This document shows, piece after piece, positions 8,701 through 16,983 of a stretch of DNA of 64,000 bases. The stretch covers positions 868,001-932,000 of the forward strand of contig CAWGVW010000002.1 in assembly GCA_963826145.1 (NCBI GenBank), read 5' to 3'. How positions within the stretch are numbered: the first letter of the stretch is position 1; each line of letters opens with the position of its first letter. Both the position numbers and the translations under genes were made by a program. The notes under the pieces were generated by a model. It saw only the letters and a program-made list of their open reading frames with translations. It had not been told where the DNA came from and made no database searches. The DNA is from JBGPLJ01 sp963826145 (GTDB lineage: Bacteria > Pseudomonadota > Gammaproteobacteria > Steroidobacterales > Steroidobacteraceae).

Positions 8701-9173
8701 CACGCAGCCGTTTCGGCAACGTCAGCGTGCTGCCGACATCCGTATTCTTCTACGGCATGCAGCCGGGCCAGGAGGTCAGCGTCGATCTCGAGCGCGGCAA
8801 GACACTGATCCTGCGCTTCGTCGCAGTCAGCGAACCGCATGATGACGGCACCCGCACGGTGTTCTTCGAATTGAACGGACAGCCGCGCGCCGTACACGTC
8901 CACGACCGCACGCAGGTGCCGAAACGTCCGCCCAGACGGCAAGCGGAACCCGGCAATGCAACGCATGTCGCCGCACCGATGCCGGGCACCATCACGACTG
9001 TCGCCGCCAAGGCCGGCCAGAAGGTGAAGCGCGGCGAGGTGCTGGTGACGCTCGAGGCCATGAAAATGGAAACCTCGGTCCGCGCCGAGCGTGACGGGGA
9101 GGTCGGCGAGGTGCTGGCCAGGCCAGGATTGCAGGTCGATGCGAAGGACCTGCTGCTGCTGCTGCAGCCCTAA
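5718..9173 (+). CDS. pyc: pyruvate carboxylase, single chain
   Basis: Converts pyruvate, bicarbonate and ATP to oxaloacetate, replenishing the TCA cycle. The 1151 residues match the one-polypeptide enzyme. The order is biotin carboxylase (about 1-460, with the GGGGRGMR ATP loop and FIEVNPRIQVEHTVTE), carboxyltransferase (about 535-810, DAHQSLLATRMRT and DIFDSLNW-like FRIFDSLNWVENM), the PYC/OADA conserved domain, and a C-terminal biotinyl domain with EAMKMET, where Lys1116 would carry biotin. Many gammaproteobacteria have a two-subunit enzyme instead, so the fused form is worth noting. It is transcribed divergently from iaaA with about a 115-nt spacer. Confidence 0.97.
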   Translation: MSEKKTFRSVLIANRGEIAIRVMRAASELGLRTVAVYSEEDRFGLARTKADESYLVGEGKSPVEAYLDIADIIRIAGEADVDAIHPGYGFLSENPEFAEACARAGIVFIGPTPDTMRKLGNKVTARNLAVAAGVPVMPATPPLPADVAEAAKLAAGIGYPMMLKASWGGGGRGMRIVENEVQLGDLLAAARREAKAAFGNDEVYLEKLVRRARHVEVQILGDAHGNLVHLFERDCSVQRRNQKVIERAPAVFLDDAQRAALCEAALKIGRAAGYRNAGTVEFLQDADTGEFYFIEVNPRIQVEHTVTEGVTGVDLVKAQIRIAEGARIGTPESGVPPQAEIRMSGHAMQCRVTTEDPENSFIPDYGRLTAYRSPAGFGIRLDAGTAYAGAIITRSYDSLLVKVTAWSPTPEETIARMHRALWEFRVRGVVTNLRFLDQLIMHPRFVRGDYTTRFIDETPELFRIPRKRDRATRLLNFIGDVMVNGNAEVKNRAASVTQGYVRPPRLKLEAPPPGTRQKLEALGPTKFAGWMLEEKRVLITDTSMRDAHQSLLATRMRTHDLVTIAPYYASLAPELFSLECWGGATFDVAMRFLHECPWERLAALRTAVPNILLQMLLRSANAVGYTNYPDNVVRYFVAQAAGAGVDVFRIFDSLNWVENMRVAIDAVLGSGKLCEAAICYTGNLSDPTCTKYDLKYYVSLAKELKSAGTHVLGIKDMAGLCRPRAASTLVKALKEEIGLPVHFHTHDTSGIAAASVLAAIEAGCDAVDGALDALSGLTSQPNLGSIVEALRFSPRDPGLDPDRLRVLSSYWEQVRRQYAAFESDMRSGASEVYVHGMPGGQYTNLREQARALGIENHRWPEVAHAYAEVNQLFGDIVKVTPTSKVVGDLAILMVTQGLKGSDVVNPQTQVAFPESVVQFFRGELGQPHGGFPAALQRKVLKGVAPLTVRPGKVMPLADLEAKRATAEKDCGRKISDEELASYLMYPKVFVDYVGARSRFGNVSVLPTSVFFYGMQPGQEVSVDLERGKTLILRFVAVSEPHDDGTRTVFFELNGQPRAVHVHDRTQVPKRPPRRQAEPGNATHVAAPMPGTITTVAAKAGQKVKRGEVLVTLEAMKMETSVRAERDGEVGEVLARPGLQVDAKDLLLLLQP

Positions 9174-9206
9174 GGCCCATCTGTAAGACAAGAGTAACCC
9201 CGGGTC

Positions 9207-9236
9207 CCTGCCCGCGCTGCTAGCGTCCGCGGCAGG
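9207..9236. other. bulged hairpin between pyc and the STAND regulator
   Basis: CCTGCCCGCG (9207-9216) pairs with CGCGGCAGG (9228-9236) with one bulged C and an 11-nt loop. It lies 33 nt after the pyc stop and just before the leader ORF of the regulator. There is no T-run. It may be a weak terminator or a leader structure. Confidence 0.4.
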
Positions 9237-9238
9237 CC

Positions 9239-9289
9239 ATGAAAGTTGAGTCGCCCGTGACCGGTCTGGTTCAATGGCTGCCGCCATGA
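9239..9289 (+). CDS. possible 16-residue leader peptide
   Basis: ATG at 9239 opens MKVESPVTGLVQWLPP and stops at TGA 9287-9289. That stop overlaps an ATG (9286) of the regulator in an ATGA arrangement. The regulator has no obvious Shine-Dalgarno of its own, so coupling to this short frame would explain its translation. The evidence is positional only; the frame is too short for a homology argument. Confidence 0.3.
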   Translation: MKVESPVTGLVQWLPP

Positions 9290-12200
9290 CAAAAGAAGGC
9301 GCCGCGGCGTCCGTGCAGTACGCCAAGACGACGCGCCCACAACCGACAGAGATCGTCTCGAGACCGAGACTCTTCGAGGCGATCGATCGCGCCATCGGCA
9401 AGCCCATCGTCTGGATCGCCGGACCGCCCGGATCCGGCAAGACGACGCTTGCAGCCGACTATTGCGCACAGCGTCCGGTCGAGGCGCTCTGGTATCAGGT
9501 CGATTCGGGCGACGTCGATGCCGCAACCTTCTTCTATTACATCGGCCAGAGCGTAATGCAGCGGCGTATCGGCGACCGGCCGCTGCCGGTGCTGTCGGCC
9601 GAGTATCTCGGCGATCTCGAAACCTTCACGCGGCGCTTCTTTCGCGACCTCTTCAGCCGCATGCGGCCGCCGTTCGCGCTTGTCTTCGACAACTACCAGG
9701 ACGCGCCGGAAACCGTCGGCCTGCACGAACTCGTGCGCTTTGGCTTGAGCGAAGTGCCGCCGGGCGGCAGCATCATCTTCGTCGGCCGCACCGAGCCGCC
9801 GCCGTCCTTCGCACGCTTTCGCGCGAACGGCCAGATGAGTGTGCTCGGCTGGGACGACCTGAAGCTTACGCGCCGCGAGCACGACGACATCGTCGCCCTT
9901 CGCAACGTCACGATGGACGAGGCGGGCCTGCAACGGCTGTACGAGCGCACGCAAGGCTGGGCCGTCGGCCTCGTGCTGCTCCTGAGCGATGCGGAAACTT
10001 CGCACGCAACCAGCACGGCGCCGCTGACGCCGCACCTGCTGTCCGATTATCTGGGTGATGAAGTCTTCCAGAAATTTGACGCGCAGACGCGCGACTTCCT
10101 GCTGCGGACCGCGCCTCTGCCACACATAAGCGCCGGCATCGCAGCGAGGCAATGCCCGGAGCTCGACATCCCGGTCATCTTCGGCCGTCTCACGCGTTTC
10201 TACTTCCTGCTGACCTCCATTCCGGCACAGCCGGAGACGCTCTTCCAGTATCACCCGTTAGTGCGCGAGTTTCTCGGGCGCAAGGCCCGTGAGCTCTATC
10301 CGCCGGCGAAGCACGCCGAGATACTCCGGCGCGCCGCCATTATTCTCAACGAGAACGGACAGCCGGAAGAGGCCGCGCAGATCCTGATCGGCGCGCGCGA
10401 CTGGAGCGCATTGGCGGAACTTGCGCGCAAGCACGCGGTGCGCATGCTCGCGCAGGGTCGCGGCGAAACGCTGACGCGCTGGATTCATTCGTTGCCGGCG
10501 ACCGAGCTCGACGCCGATCCGTGGCTTCTATGCTGGCTGGCCGAGGCGCGCTTCGCCACTGCGCCGCGCGAAGCGACGGCGCTCTTCGAACGCGCGTATC
10601 GCGGATTTGCGAGTCTCGCGCAGCCGCACCTGCGCGGTCAGTTCCTCACGCTTGCCGGCGTGATGGATACGCTGATGCACGATCCAGATGATCTGAAGCC
10701 GCTCGATCCGTGGATCGCGGAGGCGGAGCGCCTGATTGCGGCGCAGGCTTCCTGGCCTGATCACGACATCCAGAGTCACGTCACGCAGAGCCTCTACATG
10801 GCGCTCGTCCTGCGCCAGCCGCACCACCCGAAGCTACCCGAATGGGGCGAACGCACGATGGCTGTCGTGACAAGCGGCACGGACGCGAAGCTGCGCATGC
10901 TCGCGGGTCTGTACCTCGCGACAACGCTCATGTGGACCGGACAGTTTGCGCGGGCGGCGCCGCTCCTCGAAACGATGCGCGCCATTGCCGACCAGCCGGA
11001 AATCTCGCCGGCCGTGCTCATGACACTGCGCCAGATCGAATCGATGTACTACATGCTGCTCGGCAATCAGGAAGCCTGCCTCGATGCCGTGTACGACGGG
11101 CTCGATATCGCGCGCAACACCGGCGTGCAGCTCTGGAACAACACGTTGCTCGTCGATGGCGTTGGCGCTTCGCTGGCGGCCGGCGATCTCGAAACGTCCG
11201 CGAAGCTCCTGAAGGAGCTAGAGCAGCGGCCCTTCGGCACGCGCCGCTTCACGCTCTGCCTCTACCGGTATTTCAGCGGCTGGTATTCGTTCCTCCGGGG
11301 CGACGCCTACGAGGCATACAACCACGCGCGCGAAGCCGTGCGCTTTGCCACTGAACTTGGCGCGCCATTTTTCCAGGCATTCACCGGCCTCGGGCTCGCG
11401 CAGACTCAGATCGCGCTCGGCGACTACAAGGCGGCGACGGACCAGCTCGCGACCGTCAGCGCAATCGCATTGCCGATGCGCAGCCGCCTCTTCGAATACA
11501 TGCTGCAGCTATCGCTCGCGTACATCGAATTCCGCCGGGGCAACGATACCGACGGCCACCGGCGCCTGCGCGATGCCTTCGCCCTCGGCCGCGAACGCGG
11601 CCTGATGAATGCGATGTTCTGGCTGCCTGAACAGATGGCGGAGCTCTGCGCGCGGGCGATCGAGGCGGGTATTGAGCCCGCATACGTCCGTACCCTCATC
11701 CAGTCGCGCGGCCTCTGGCCGAAGGAGCCGCCGTACGAACTCGAGCAATGGCCGTGGCCCTTCCGCGTGCGGGTGCTCGGCCGGTTCGACATGCAGTATC
11801 CGGCGCGCGATCCCGAGGCAACCGGGCGCTCGCAGGTGCGGCCGCTCGAGCTCCTGAAGGCGCTGATCGCATTCGGAGGGCGCGACGTCGGGCTCGAGCG
11901 CGTTGCCGATGCGATGTGGCCACGCATCGACAGCGACTATGCGCAGCGCTCGCTCACGACGACGCTGCACCGGCTGCGTAAGCTTCTCGCCGACGATGGT
12001 GCAATCGTCCTGCAGGACGGCAAACTCTCCTTGAGCTCGCGGCATTTCTGGCTCGATACCTGGGCGCTCGAGCAGGACCTGGCGAAGTTCGCGCGGGCGG
12101 TGCGGGCCACGCCCTCGCCGGACCCGGCGCTGCTGCAGGGTCTGGTCGATCGCGTCTTCGATCTGTACCGCGGGGCGCTCCTCGAAGAGGACCGCGACTA

Positions 12201-12510
12201 CGCCTGGGCCGTCGCACCGCGCCAGCAACTGCATTCCCGCGTGCTACGCTTCCTCGTCGACATCGGCAGGCTCCTCGAGACGCATGGCCGCCTCGAAGCC
12301 GCGGAAGTCCTCTATCGCCGGGGACTCGAGATCGATCCGCTCGCCGAAAATCTGTATCGGCAGCTGATGGTCACATACCAGCGCACCGCGCGTATTCCGG
12401 AGGCGCTCGAGACCTATCAGCGGTGCCGGGAGACGCTGCGGCAGAGCCTGCAGGTCGAGCCGTCGCCCGAGACACAGAAGGTCTATCAGGCCATCCCCGG
12501 CAGCGCCTAG
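9286..12510 (+). CDS. STAND ATPase transcriptional regulator with SARP-type C-terminus
   Basis: A large signal-sensing activator of about 1074 residues from ATG 9286; an ATG four codons earlier is possible. The N-terminus has a MalT/AfsR-like NTPase with Walker A GPPGSGKTT (near residues 46-54) and a following aspartate-rich LVFDNYQDA Walker B. The middle is alpha-helical and TPR-like. The C-terminus has an OmpR/PhoB-type winged helix (FRVRVLGRFDM, LLKALIAFGGRDV, VADAMWP) and a bacterial transcriptional activator (BTAD) domain ending LQVEPSPET. This order, with the DNA-binding part last, resembles inverted AfsR/SARP proteins. The ligand and target genes are unknown; neither neighbour gives a strong clue. 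Confidence 0.85.
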   Translation: MTKEGAAASVQYAKTTRPQPTEIVSRPRLFEAIDRAIGKPIVWIAGPPGSGKTTLAADYCAQRPVEALWYQVDSGDVDAATFFYYIGQSVMQRRIGDRPLPVLSAEYLGDLETFTRRFFRDLFSRMRPPFALVFDNYQDAPETVGLHELVRFGLSEVPPGGSIIFVGRTEPPPSFARFRANGQMSVLGWDDLKLTRREHDDIVALRNVTMDEAGLQRLYERTQGWAVGLVLLLSDAETSHATSTAPLTPHLLSDYLGDEVFQKFDAQTRDFLLRTAPLPHISAGIAARQCPELDIPVIFGRLTRFYFLLTSIPAQPETLFQYHPLVREFLGRKARELYPPAKHAEILRRAAIILNENGQPEEAAQILIGARDWSALAELARKHAVRMLAQGRGETLTRWIHSLPATELDADPWLLCWLAEARFATAPREATALFERAYRGFASLAQPHLRGQFLTLAGVMDTLMHDPDDLKPLDPWIAEAERLIAAQASWPDHDIQSHVTQSLYMALVLRQPHHPKLPEWGERTMAVVTSGTDAKLRMLAGLYLATTLMWTGQFARAAPLLETMRAIADQPEISPAVLMTLRQIESMYYMLLGNQEACLDAVYDGLDIARNTGVQLWNNTLLVDGVGASLAAGDLETSAKLLKELEQRPFGTRRFTLCLYRYFSGWYSFLRGDAYEAYNHAREAVRFATELGAPFFQAFTGLGLAQTQIALGDYKAATDQLATVSAIALPMRSRLFEYMLQLSLAYIEFRRGNDTDGHRRLRDAFALGRERGLMNAMFWLPEQMAELCARAIEAGIEPAYVRTLIQSRGLWPKEPPYELEQWPWPFRVRVLGRFDMQYPARDPEATGRSQVRPLELLKALIAFGGRDVGLERVADAMWPRIDSDYAQRSLTTTLHRLRKLLADDGAIVLQDGKLSLSSRHFWLDTWALEQDLAKFARAVRATPSPDPALLQGLVDRVFDLYRGALLEEDRDYAWAVAPRQQLHSRVLRFLVDIGRLLETHGRLEAAEVLYRRGLEIDPLAENLYRQLMVTYQRTARIPEALETYQRCRETLRQSLQVEPSPETQKVYQAIPGSA

Positions 12511-13790
12511 TTGCGCCAGTTGTAGCGGACGGCCAGCTGGACTTGGTGCTCGGTCGCCTGCACGGGCTCGCCGAGCATCACTCGGCCCGTCAGCATCGCG
12601 TCGATCGTCAGCGACTCGACGGCGACCTGCCAACGATCGCTGAAGTCGACGAGGTACGCGAATGTCCATGCGTGGCCAGCGTCCCAGTTCCTGAAGCCCG
12701 TGCCCATCGTCTGGTCGGTGCTGAAGTCGTCGTAACGCGCCGTCAGGCGATGCATCCCGATTCGCTTGCTCACGAGCGCGAACCAGGAATCCATGTCAAG
12801 GCTGTATTGCTTGACGCCGCTCGGGATGAAGCCGACCGCGGTGTCACCGGTCAGCCACTGGCCGATCACGGTCCAGTCTCGCAGCTCGACGCGCGCGCCG
12901 ACACTGTCGTAGCGCGTGAGCCAGGCGTAGTCGTACTCGAACTTGCTCAAGTCCGCGCGATTGTCGTAGTGCGTCGCGCGCAGCGTCAGGAAATTCGACT
13001 GCTTCCATTCCGCGCCCGCGTAGTAGCCGATCCGGTTGTCGATCTCGTGAAAGAACTCGAAGCCATCGCGAAAAACGGCATTCGGCGGCGGCGTCGTGAA
13101 GAAGATCGGAATGAAGGGCAGGTGCCCGAAGAGCGGCGTCTGCCGGTCGTTCAACGACCAGCCGCGAAACGACATGAGGAGGCCCACGTCGTCGTTCCAT
13201 TTGTAGAGCGAGCCGTAGAGCGTGAGGTCGCCCGTGCCGTTGCGCTGGCTACCGAGCCAGGTGGCGCTCACTTCGGCGCCGATTGTGCGGAATTCCTCGC
13301 CGAACCACGTGTTGATCGCCGATGCACTGATCGAATAAGGACTCGACCAGCCGGGGCCACGGTTCTCGAGCGAAATCGGTGGATAAAATGCGCCGAGCTT
13401 CGCGCGCCAGCGCCAGCCGCCGCGCGGGAAGGCCTTCCAGTCGAGATACATTTCGGTGACGTCGATTGGATTCTTGTCGTCATCAGCGTAGGTGTTGAGC
13501 GTCGCGTGCGCAGTCAGCGTGTCGGTGAGACGGCCGCGGTAGTCGAGGAAGATGCGCCCGACGTGCAAGGCGTCGTCGTTGTCGTCGAAGCGCAGCTTGC
13601 CGCCGCCGCCTTCGAGGTAGGAAGGGAGCCCGTCCGAGGCGACCGCGCGCAGGTCGACGCTGAAGATGAAGGTATGCGCATCGTCGGACGCGGCATCAGC
13701 ATCCGGCCCGCACAATGCGACGCGCGCCGGACACAGGAGCGTGCACGCGGCGAGGGTCGTCGTTGTCGTGGCTGTCAGTAATCGTCCCAT
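12507..13790 (-). CDS. outer-membrane beta-barrel protein
   Basis: 427 residues starting MGRLLTATTTTTLAACTLLC, an export signal with a possible lipobox-like LAAC that more likely belongs to a Sec signal. The mature part alternates aromatic and polar residues throughout (RIFLDYRGRL, WRWRAKLGAFYPPISLE, MYLDWKAF) and ends in aromatic-rich strands (QLAVRYNWRN), typical of a porin or phosphate-selective-porin-like barrel. Its start overlaps the end of the cupredoxin gene by 16 nt, so the two are co-translated. The stop overlaps the convergent STAND regulator stop by 4 nt. Substrate unknown. Confidence 0.8.
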   Translation of the reverse strand: MGRLLTATTTTTLAACTLLCPARVALCGPDADAASDDAHTFIFSVDLRAVASDGLPSYLEGGGGKLRFDDNDDALHVGRIFLDYRGRLTDTLTAHATLNTYADDDKNPIDVTEMYLDWKAFPRGGWRWRAKLGAFYPPISLENRGPGWSSPYSISASAINTWFGEEFRTIGAEVSATWLGSQRNGTGDLTLYGSLYKWNDDVGLLMSFRGWSLNDRQTPLFGHLPFIPIFFTTPPPNAVFRDGFEFFHEIDNRIGYYAGAEWKQSNFLTLRATHYDNRADLSKFEYDYAWLTRYDSVGARVELRDWTVIGQWLTGDTAVGFIPSGVKQYSLDMDSWFALVSKRIGMHRLTARYDDFSTDQTMGTGFRNWDAGHAWTFAYLVDFSDRWQVAVESLTIDAMLTGRVMLGEPVQATEHQVQLAVRYNWRN

Positions 13791-14437
13791 GGCTTGCCAT
13801 CCGGCGAAGTCCCGGCCGGTGCCTTGAGCTTGCGGTCGAGCTTGAAGGTTTCCTTGAGGTCCAGCCGGTCGCCGATGTCGATCACGCGATGCAGGCCCTC
13901 CGGGGCGTCGCGGATGCGCGGACTCCAGATGCGAAGGTCGTAGCGGCCGATCGGCAGCTCGCCGCTCGCCCAGCGGCCGTCGAGATCGGTCTTGCCGAAC
14001 CATGGCGAGTCGGCGACGTAGATGTAGCCGAGCATGTTGTCGTGGATGTTGCAGCCGAGGGTCACGATGCCCGCGCGGTCGAAGAGCACCGGCGGATGCG
14101 CGCGCCCCTTGTAGAGCGGCAGCTGAAAAGGCTTTGCCGGCGAGAAGGAATAGACCTGGTGACTCACGCTGTCGCTGTTCGGGAAGTCGACCCAGGTGCC
14201 TGCCTCGATGACGAGAATGTGCGGCACGAACTCGCGATTGCGCTGATCCATCTGTGCGTGCGCACGGATTGACGATTCCGACTTTGTGGTCCGGCCGTCG
14301 TCCGGGCTCACCACGATCACGACTTCAGCAACCGGCCGACCGGCCGGGTCAACGACCTGCACGCTCAACGCCTGCGCCGCGGTGCAGCAGCCCGCGAGAC
14401 TCAGGGCAAAAAACGCTTGAAACCGCGGCGATTTCAT
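13775..14437 (-). CDS. secreted cupredoxin-like protein (methylamine-utilization-like)
   Basis: About 220 residues from MKSPRFQAFFALSL; a start four codons upstream at 14449 is possible. A Sec signal peptide (about 1-23, cleaved after AQA) is followed by a beta-rich domain. The block IVTLGCNIHDNMLGYIYV resembles the cupredoxin copper site, with Cys, His and Met ligands in order. Proteins of this type are often labelled methylamine utilization protein, but no amine dehydrogenase genes are nearby. It is first in a two-gene operon with the outer-membrane barrel and is divergent from a membrane GGDEF-EAL protein. I infer a periplasmic copper or redox role linked to c-di-GMP sensing. Confidence 0.72.
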   Translation of the reverse strand: MKSPRFQAFFALSLAGCCTAAQALSVQVVDPAGRPVAEVVIVVSPDDGRTTKSESSIRAHAQMDQRNREFVPHILVIEAGTWVDFPNSDSVSHQVYSFSPAKPFQLPLYKGRAHPPVLFDRAGIVTLGCNIHDNMLGYIYVADSPWFGKTDLDGRWASGELPIGRYDLRIWSPRIRDAPEGLHRVIDIGDRLDLKETFKLDRKLKAPAGTSPDGKPWDDY

Positions 14438-14576
14438 TGGCGAGGGCATCGTGGCCCATCCGGCCATCCTGCGAGTTAGACGCGCGTCGCAGTTTGACAA
14501 TATCCGCGTGGCCCTTGGGGCGCAGGCTTCCTAGAGTACGTACCCGGTACCCCCGGCGCCCCGAACAGCCCTGACC

Positions 14577-16976
14577 GTGAAGACTTTCCGCAGACGCATC
14601 CTGCTTCTGATCATCGGCCTCATCGTGCTGGTGCAAGCCGCTACGGTCACGGCCGTGCTGCTCGTCACCTTGCGCGACTCCGAAGCCCGGGCGCGCGAGG
14701 AATTGCACTCGACCGGCAACGTCGTCGAGCAGGCGATCAATTCGCGCGGCGCGGAACTCGCGAGCGCAGTGCAGGTTCTTGCCACCGACTTCGGGTTTCG
14801 CGAAGCAGTCGCGAGCGAGGACCGGGCGACCATTCTTTCCGCGCTCGACAATCACGGCGCGCGCATCAAGGCCGACCTGACGCTGCTCCTGTCGCTCGAC
14901 GGCCGCGTCATCGCGAGCACCAAGGCCGGCATGTCGAGCTACGGCAAAGGCATCTTCGCCGATCTCGTCCACAGCGCTGGCGAACGCGGCAGCGAACTCA
15001 CCTACGTCGTGCTCGATGGCCGCGCCTACCAGCTGGTGATCGCCGCCGTGCCGGCACCGACAACCATCGCCTGGGTTGTCATGGGATTCGAACTCGACAA
15101 GACCGTGGCGAACGACCTGAAGCGCCGCTTCAGCCTGGACGTCGCGTTCGCCGGCATCCACCGGCCGGCTGGCGTGCCCGTCGTAGCCACCTTCGCAGCG
15201 AAAAGCCCCGACGAATTCGAACCCGAGGTGAAGCACGCGCTCGACAGCCGCAACGAAGTGGTGACGATCCACGCTGCGGACGACACCTATCTCGCCCTTG
15301 CCGTGCCGCTCGCCATGCGGCCCGGGAGTCCGTTCCTCGTCGTCGCGCGCTCCATGCACGACGTGCAGGCGGCCTACCGCCAGGTGCGCACGCCTCTCGT
15401 CCTCATGAGTGCGCTGGCGATGTTGCTCTCGATCTTCGTCGGCATCGTGCTCGCCGGCAGCGTTACGCGTCCGGTGACAAGGCTCGTCACGGCGGCACGG
15501 CGCATCGAGTCCGGCGACTACTCCGTCGCCGTGCCCGTGCGCACGAGTGACGAGTTCGGCACGCTTTCGAAGGTCTTCAACTCGATGCAGTCCGGTATCG
15601 CCGAGCGCGAGGCGCGGCTCCTGCACCAGGCGACTCACGATGCACTGACCGGTTTGCCGAACCGGCTGATGGCGGCCGAGCGGCTCGGCATGGCGATCCT
15701 TCGCAGCCGCGCGACCAATGCATCGATCGGGCTCCTGCTGCTCGACATCAAGGACTTCGAGCGCATCAACGCCTCGCTCGGTCACTCGATCGGCGATGAG
15801 GTGCTGCGCGAACTCGGCCGGCGCTTGCGCAGCCAGGTGAACACGGCGGACACCGTGGCGCGCGTCGGCGTCGCGCAATTTCTCATGCTGATCGAAAACA
15901 CTTCGCACCAGGCGACGCTCGCGCTGGCGCGCCAACTCTGCGACACCGTCCGCGCCGGTATCCTGCGCGACGACGTCCACGTGAGCCTCATGCCGCGCAT
16001 CGGCGTGTGCATGTTCCCCGATCACGGCGAAACCGCCGGGGAGCTCCTGCGCCGTGCCGAGACCGCGCTCTACGACTCGCACGAGTCGGACGAAGCGGTC
16101 ACCGAGTACCAGACTGGGCGCGATGAGGGCCACCGACGGCAGATCGCGCTCGTCGGCGCACTACGCCGCGCAATTGCGGGCAACGAGCTGACGTTGCTCT
16201 ACCAGCCGAAGGTCGAGATGATGAGCCGCAAGGTGAAGAGCCTCGAGGCGCTCGCCCGCTGGTTCCACCCGACGCACGGTTTCATTCCGCCGTCCGAATT
16301 CATCCCGTACGCCGAGCGCACCGGCAGCATTGGCCTGCTCACACGCTGGGTCGTGCAGAACGCCGTGCGTCAATGCCGGCAATGGGCGGACCACGGGCTC
16401 GACGCGGAAGTTTCCGTCAATCTGTCGGCGGCCGACCTGCACGACCGGGAACTTGCCGCGATGATCATCGCGGAGCTGCAGCAGCATGAGGTCGACCCGA
16501 CGCGGCTCGTGCTCGAGATCACGGAAACCGCGGCCATGCGCGAGACCGCAGGCGCCATTCGCGTGATGGAGGAACTGCGCACCTATGGCGTGCGCTTCTC
16601 GATCGACGATTTCGGCACCGGCTTCTCCTCGCTCGTACAGCTGAAGCGCCTGCCGGTCGATGAAATCAAGATCGACAAGTCATTCGTGCTCGATCTCAAG
16701 CCCGACACCGACGACGCGGTCATCGTGAAATCGACGATCGACCTCGGCCACAGCATGGGCCTCAAAGTTGTCGCCGAAGGCGTCGACAAGGCAGAGAGCT
16801 GGCAGTTTCTCGCGCAGCTCGGCTGCGATCTCGCGCAAGGCTATTTCGTGAGTCATCCGATGAAGGCGGACGACGTTCCCGCGTGGGTGACGCGTCTCAA
16901 TGCAAAGCTTGAAACCGCATCGAGCGCAACGGCGCAGGTGCGGGTGATCCGCGAACATCACCGCAATACGCGGTGA
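14577..16976 (+). CDS. membrane sensor with HAMP, degenerate GGDEF and EAL
   Basis: 799 residues from a GTG start. A helix at 7-29, a periplasmic double-Cache-like sensor (about 30-275), and a second helix (about 278-300, LVLMSALAMLLSIFVGIVLAG) lead into HAMP (RPVTRLVTAARRIESGDY). The GGDEF domain has GVAQF in place of the signature, so it should not make c-di-GMP. The EAL domain keeps EALARW, NLSAADL, EITETA, DDFGTGFSSL, KIDKSFV and AEGVD, so phosphodiesterase activity is expected. It lies divergent from the cupredoxin and barrel pair, so it may sense a periplasmic state connected to them. The next GGDEF-EAL gene starts 7 nt downstream. Confidence 0.92.
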   Translation: MKTFRRRILLLIIGLIVLVQAATVTAVLLVTLRDSEARAREELHSTGNVVEQAINSRGAELASAVQVLATDFGFREAVASEDRATILSALDNHGARIKADLTLLLSLDGRVIASTKAGMSSYGKGIFADLVHSAGERGSELTYVVLDGRAYQLVIAAVPAPTTIAWVVMGFELDKTVANDLKRRFSLDVAFAGIHRPAGVPVVATFAAKSPDEFEPEVKHALDSRNEVVTIHAADDTYLALAVPLAMRPGSPFLVVARSMHDVQAAYRQVRTPLVLMSALAMLLSIFVGIVLAGSVTRPVTRLVTAARRIESGDYSVAVPVRTSDEFGTLSKVFNSMQSGIAEREARLLHQATHDALTGLPNRLMAAERLGMAILRSRATNASIGLLLLDIKDFERINASLGHSIGDEVLRELGRRLRSQVNTADTVARVGVAQFLMLIENTSHQATLALARQLCDTVRAGILRDDVHVSLMPRIGVCMFPDHGETAGELLRRAETALYDSHESDEAVTEYQTGRDEGHRRQIALVGALRRAIAGNELTLLYQPKVEMMSRKVKSLEALARWFHPTHGFIPPSEFIPYAERTGSIGLLTRWVVQNAVRQCRQWADHGLDAEVSVNLSAADLHDRELAAMIIAELQQHEVDPTRLVLEITETAAMRETAGAIRVMEELRTYGVRFSIDDFGTGFSSLVQLKRLPVDEIKIDKSFVLDLKPDTDDAVIVKSTIDLGHSMGLKVVAEGVDKAESWQFLAQLGCDLAQGYFVSHPMKADDVPAWVTRLNAKLETASSATAQVRVIREHHRNTR

Positions 16977-16983
16977 GCGCAAC

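Noticed and set aside
14494..14499. TTGACA in the cupredoxin/EAL divergent gap
   Set aside because: The only good -10 on that strand (TAGAGT at 14532) is 32 bp away, far too distant.
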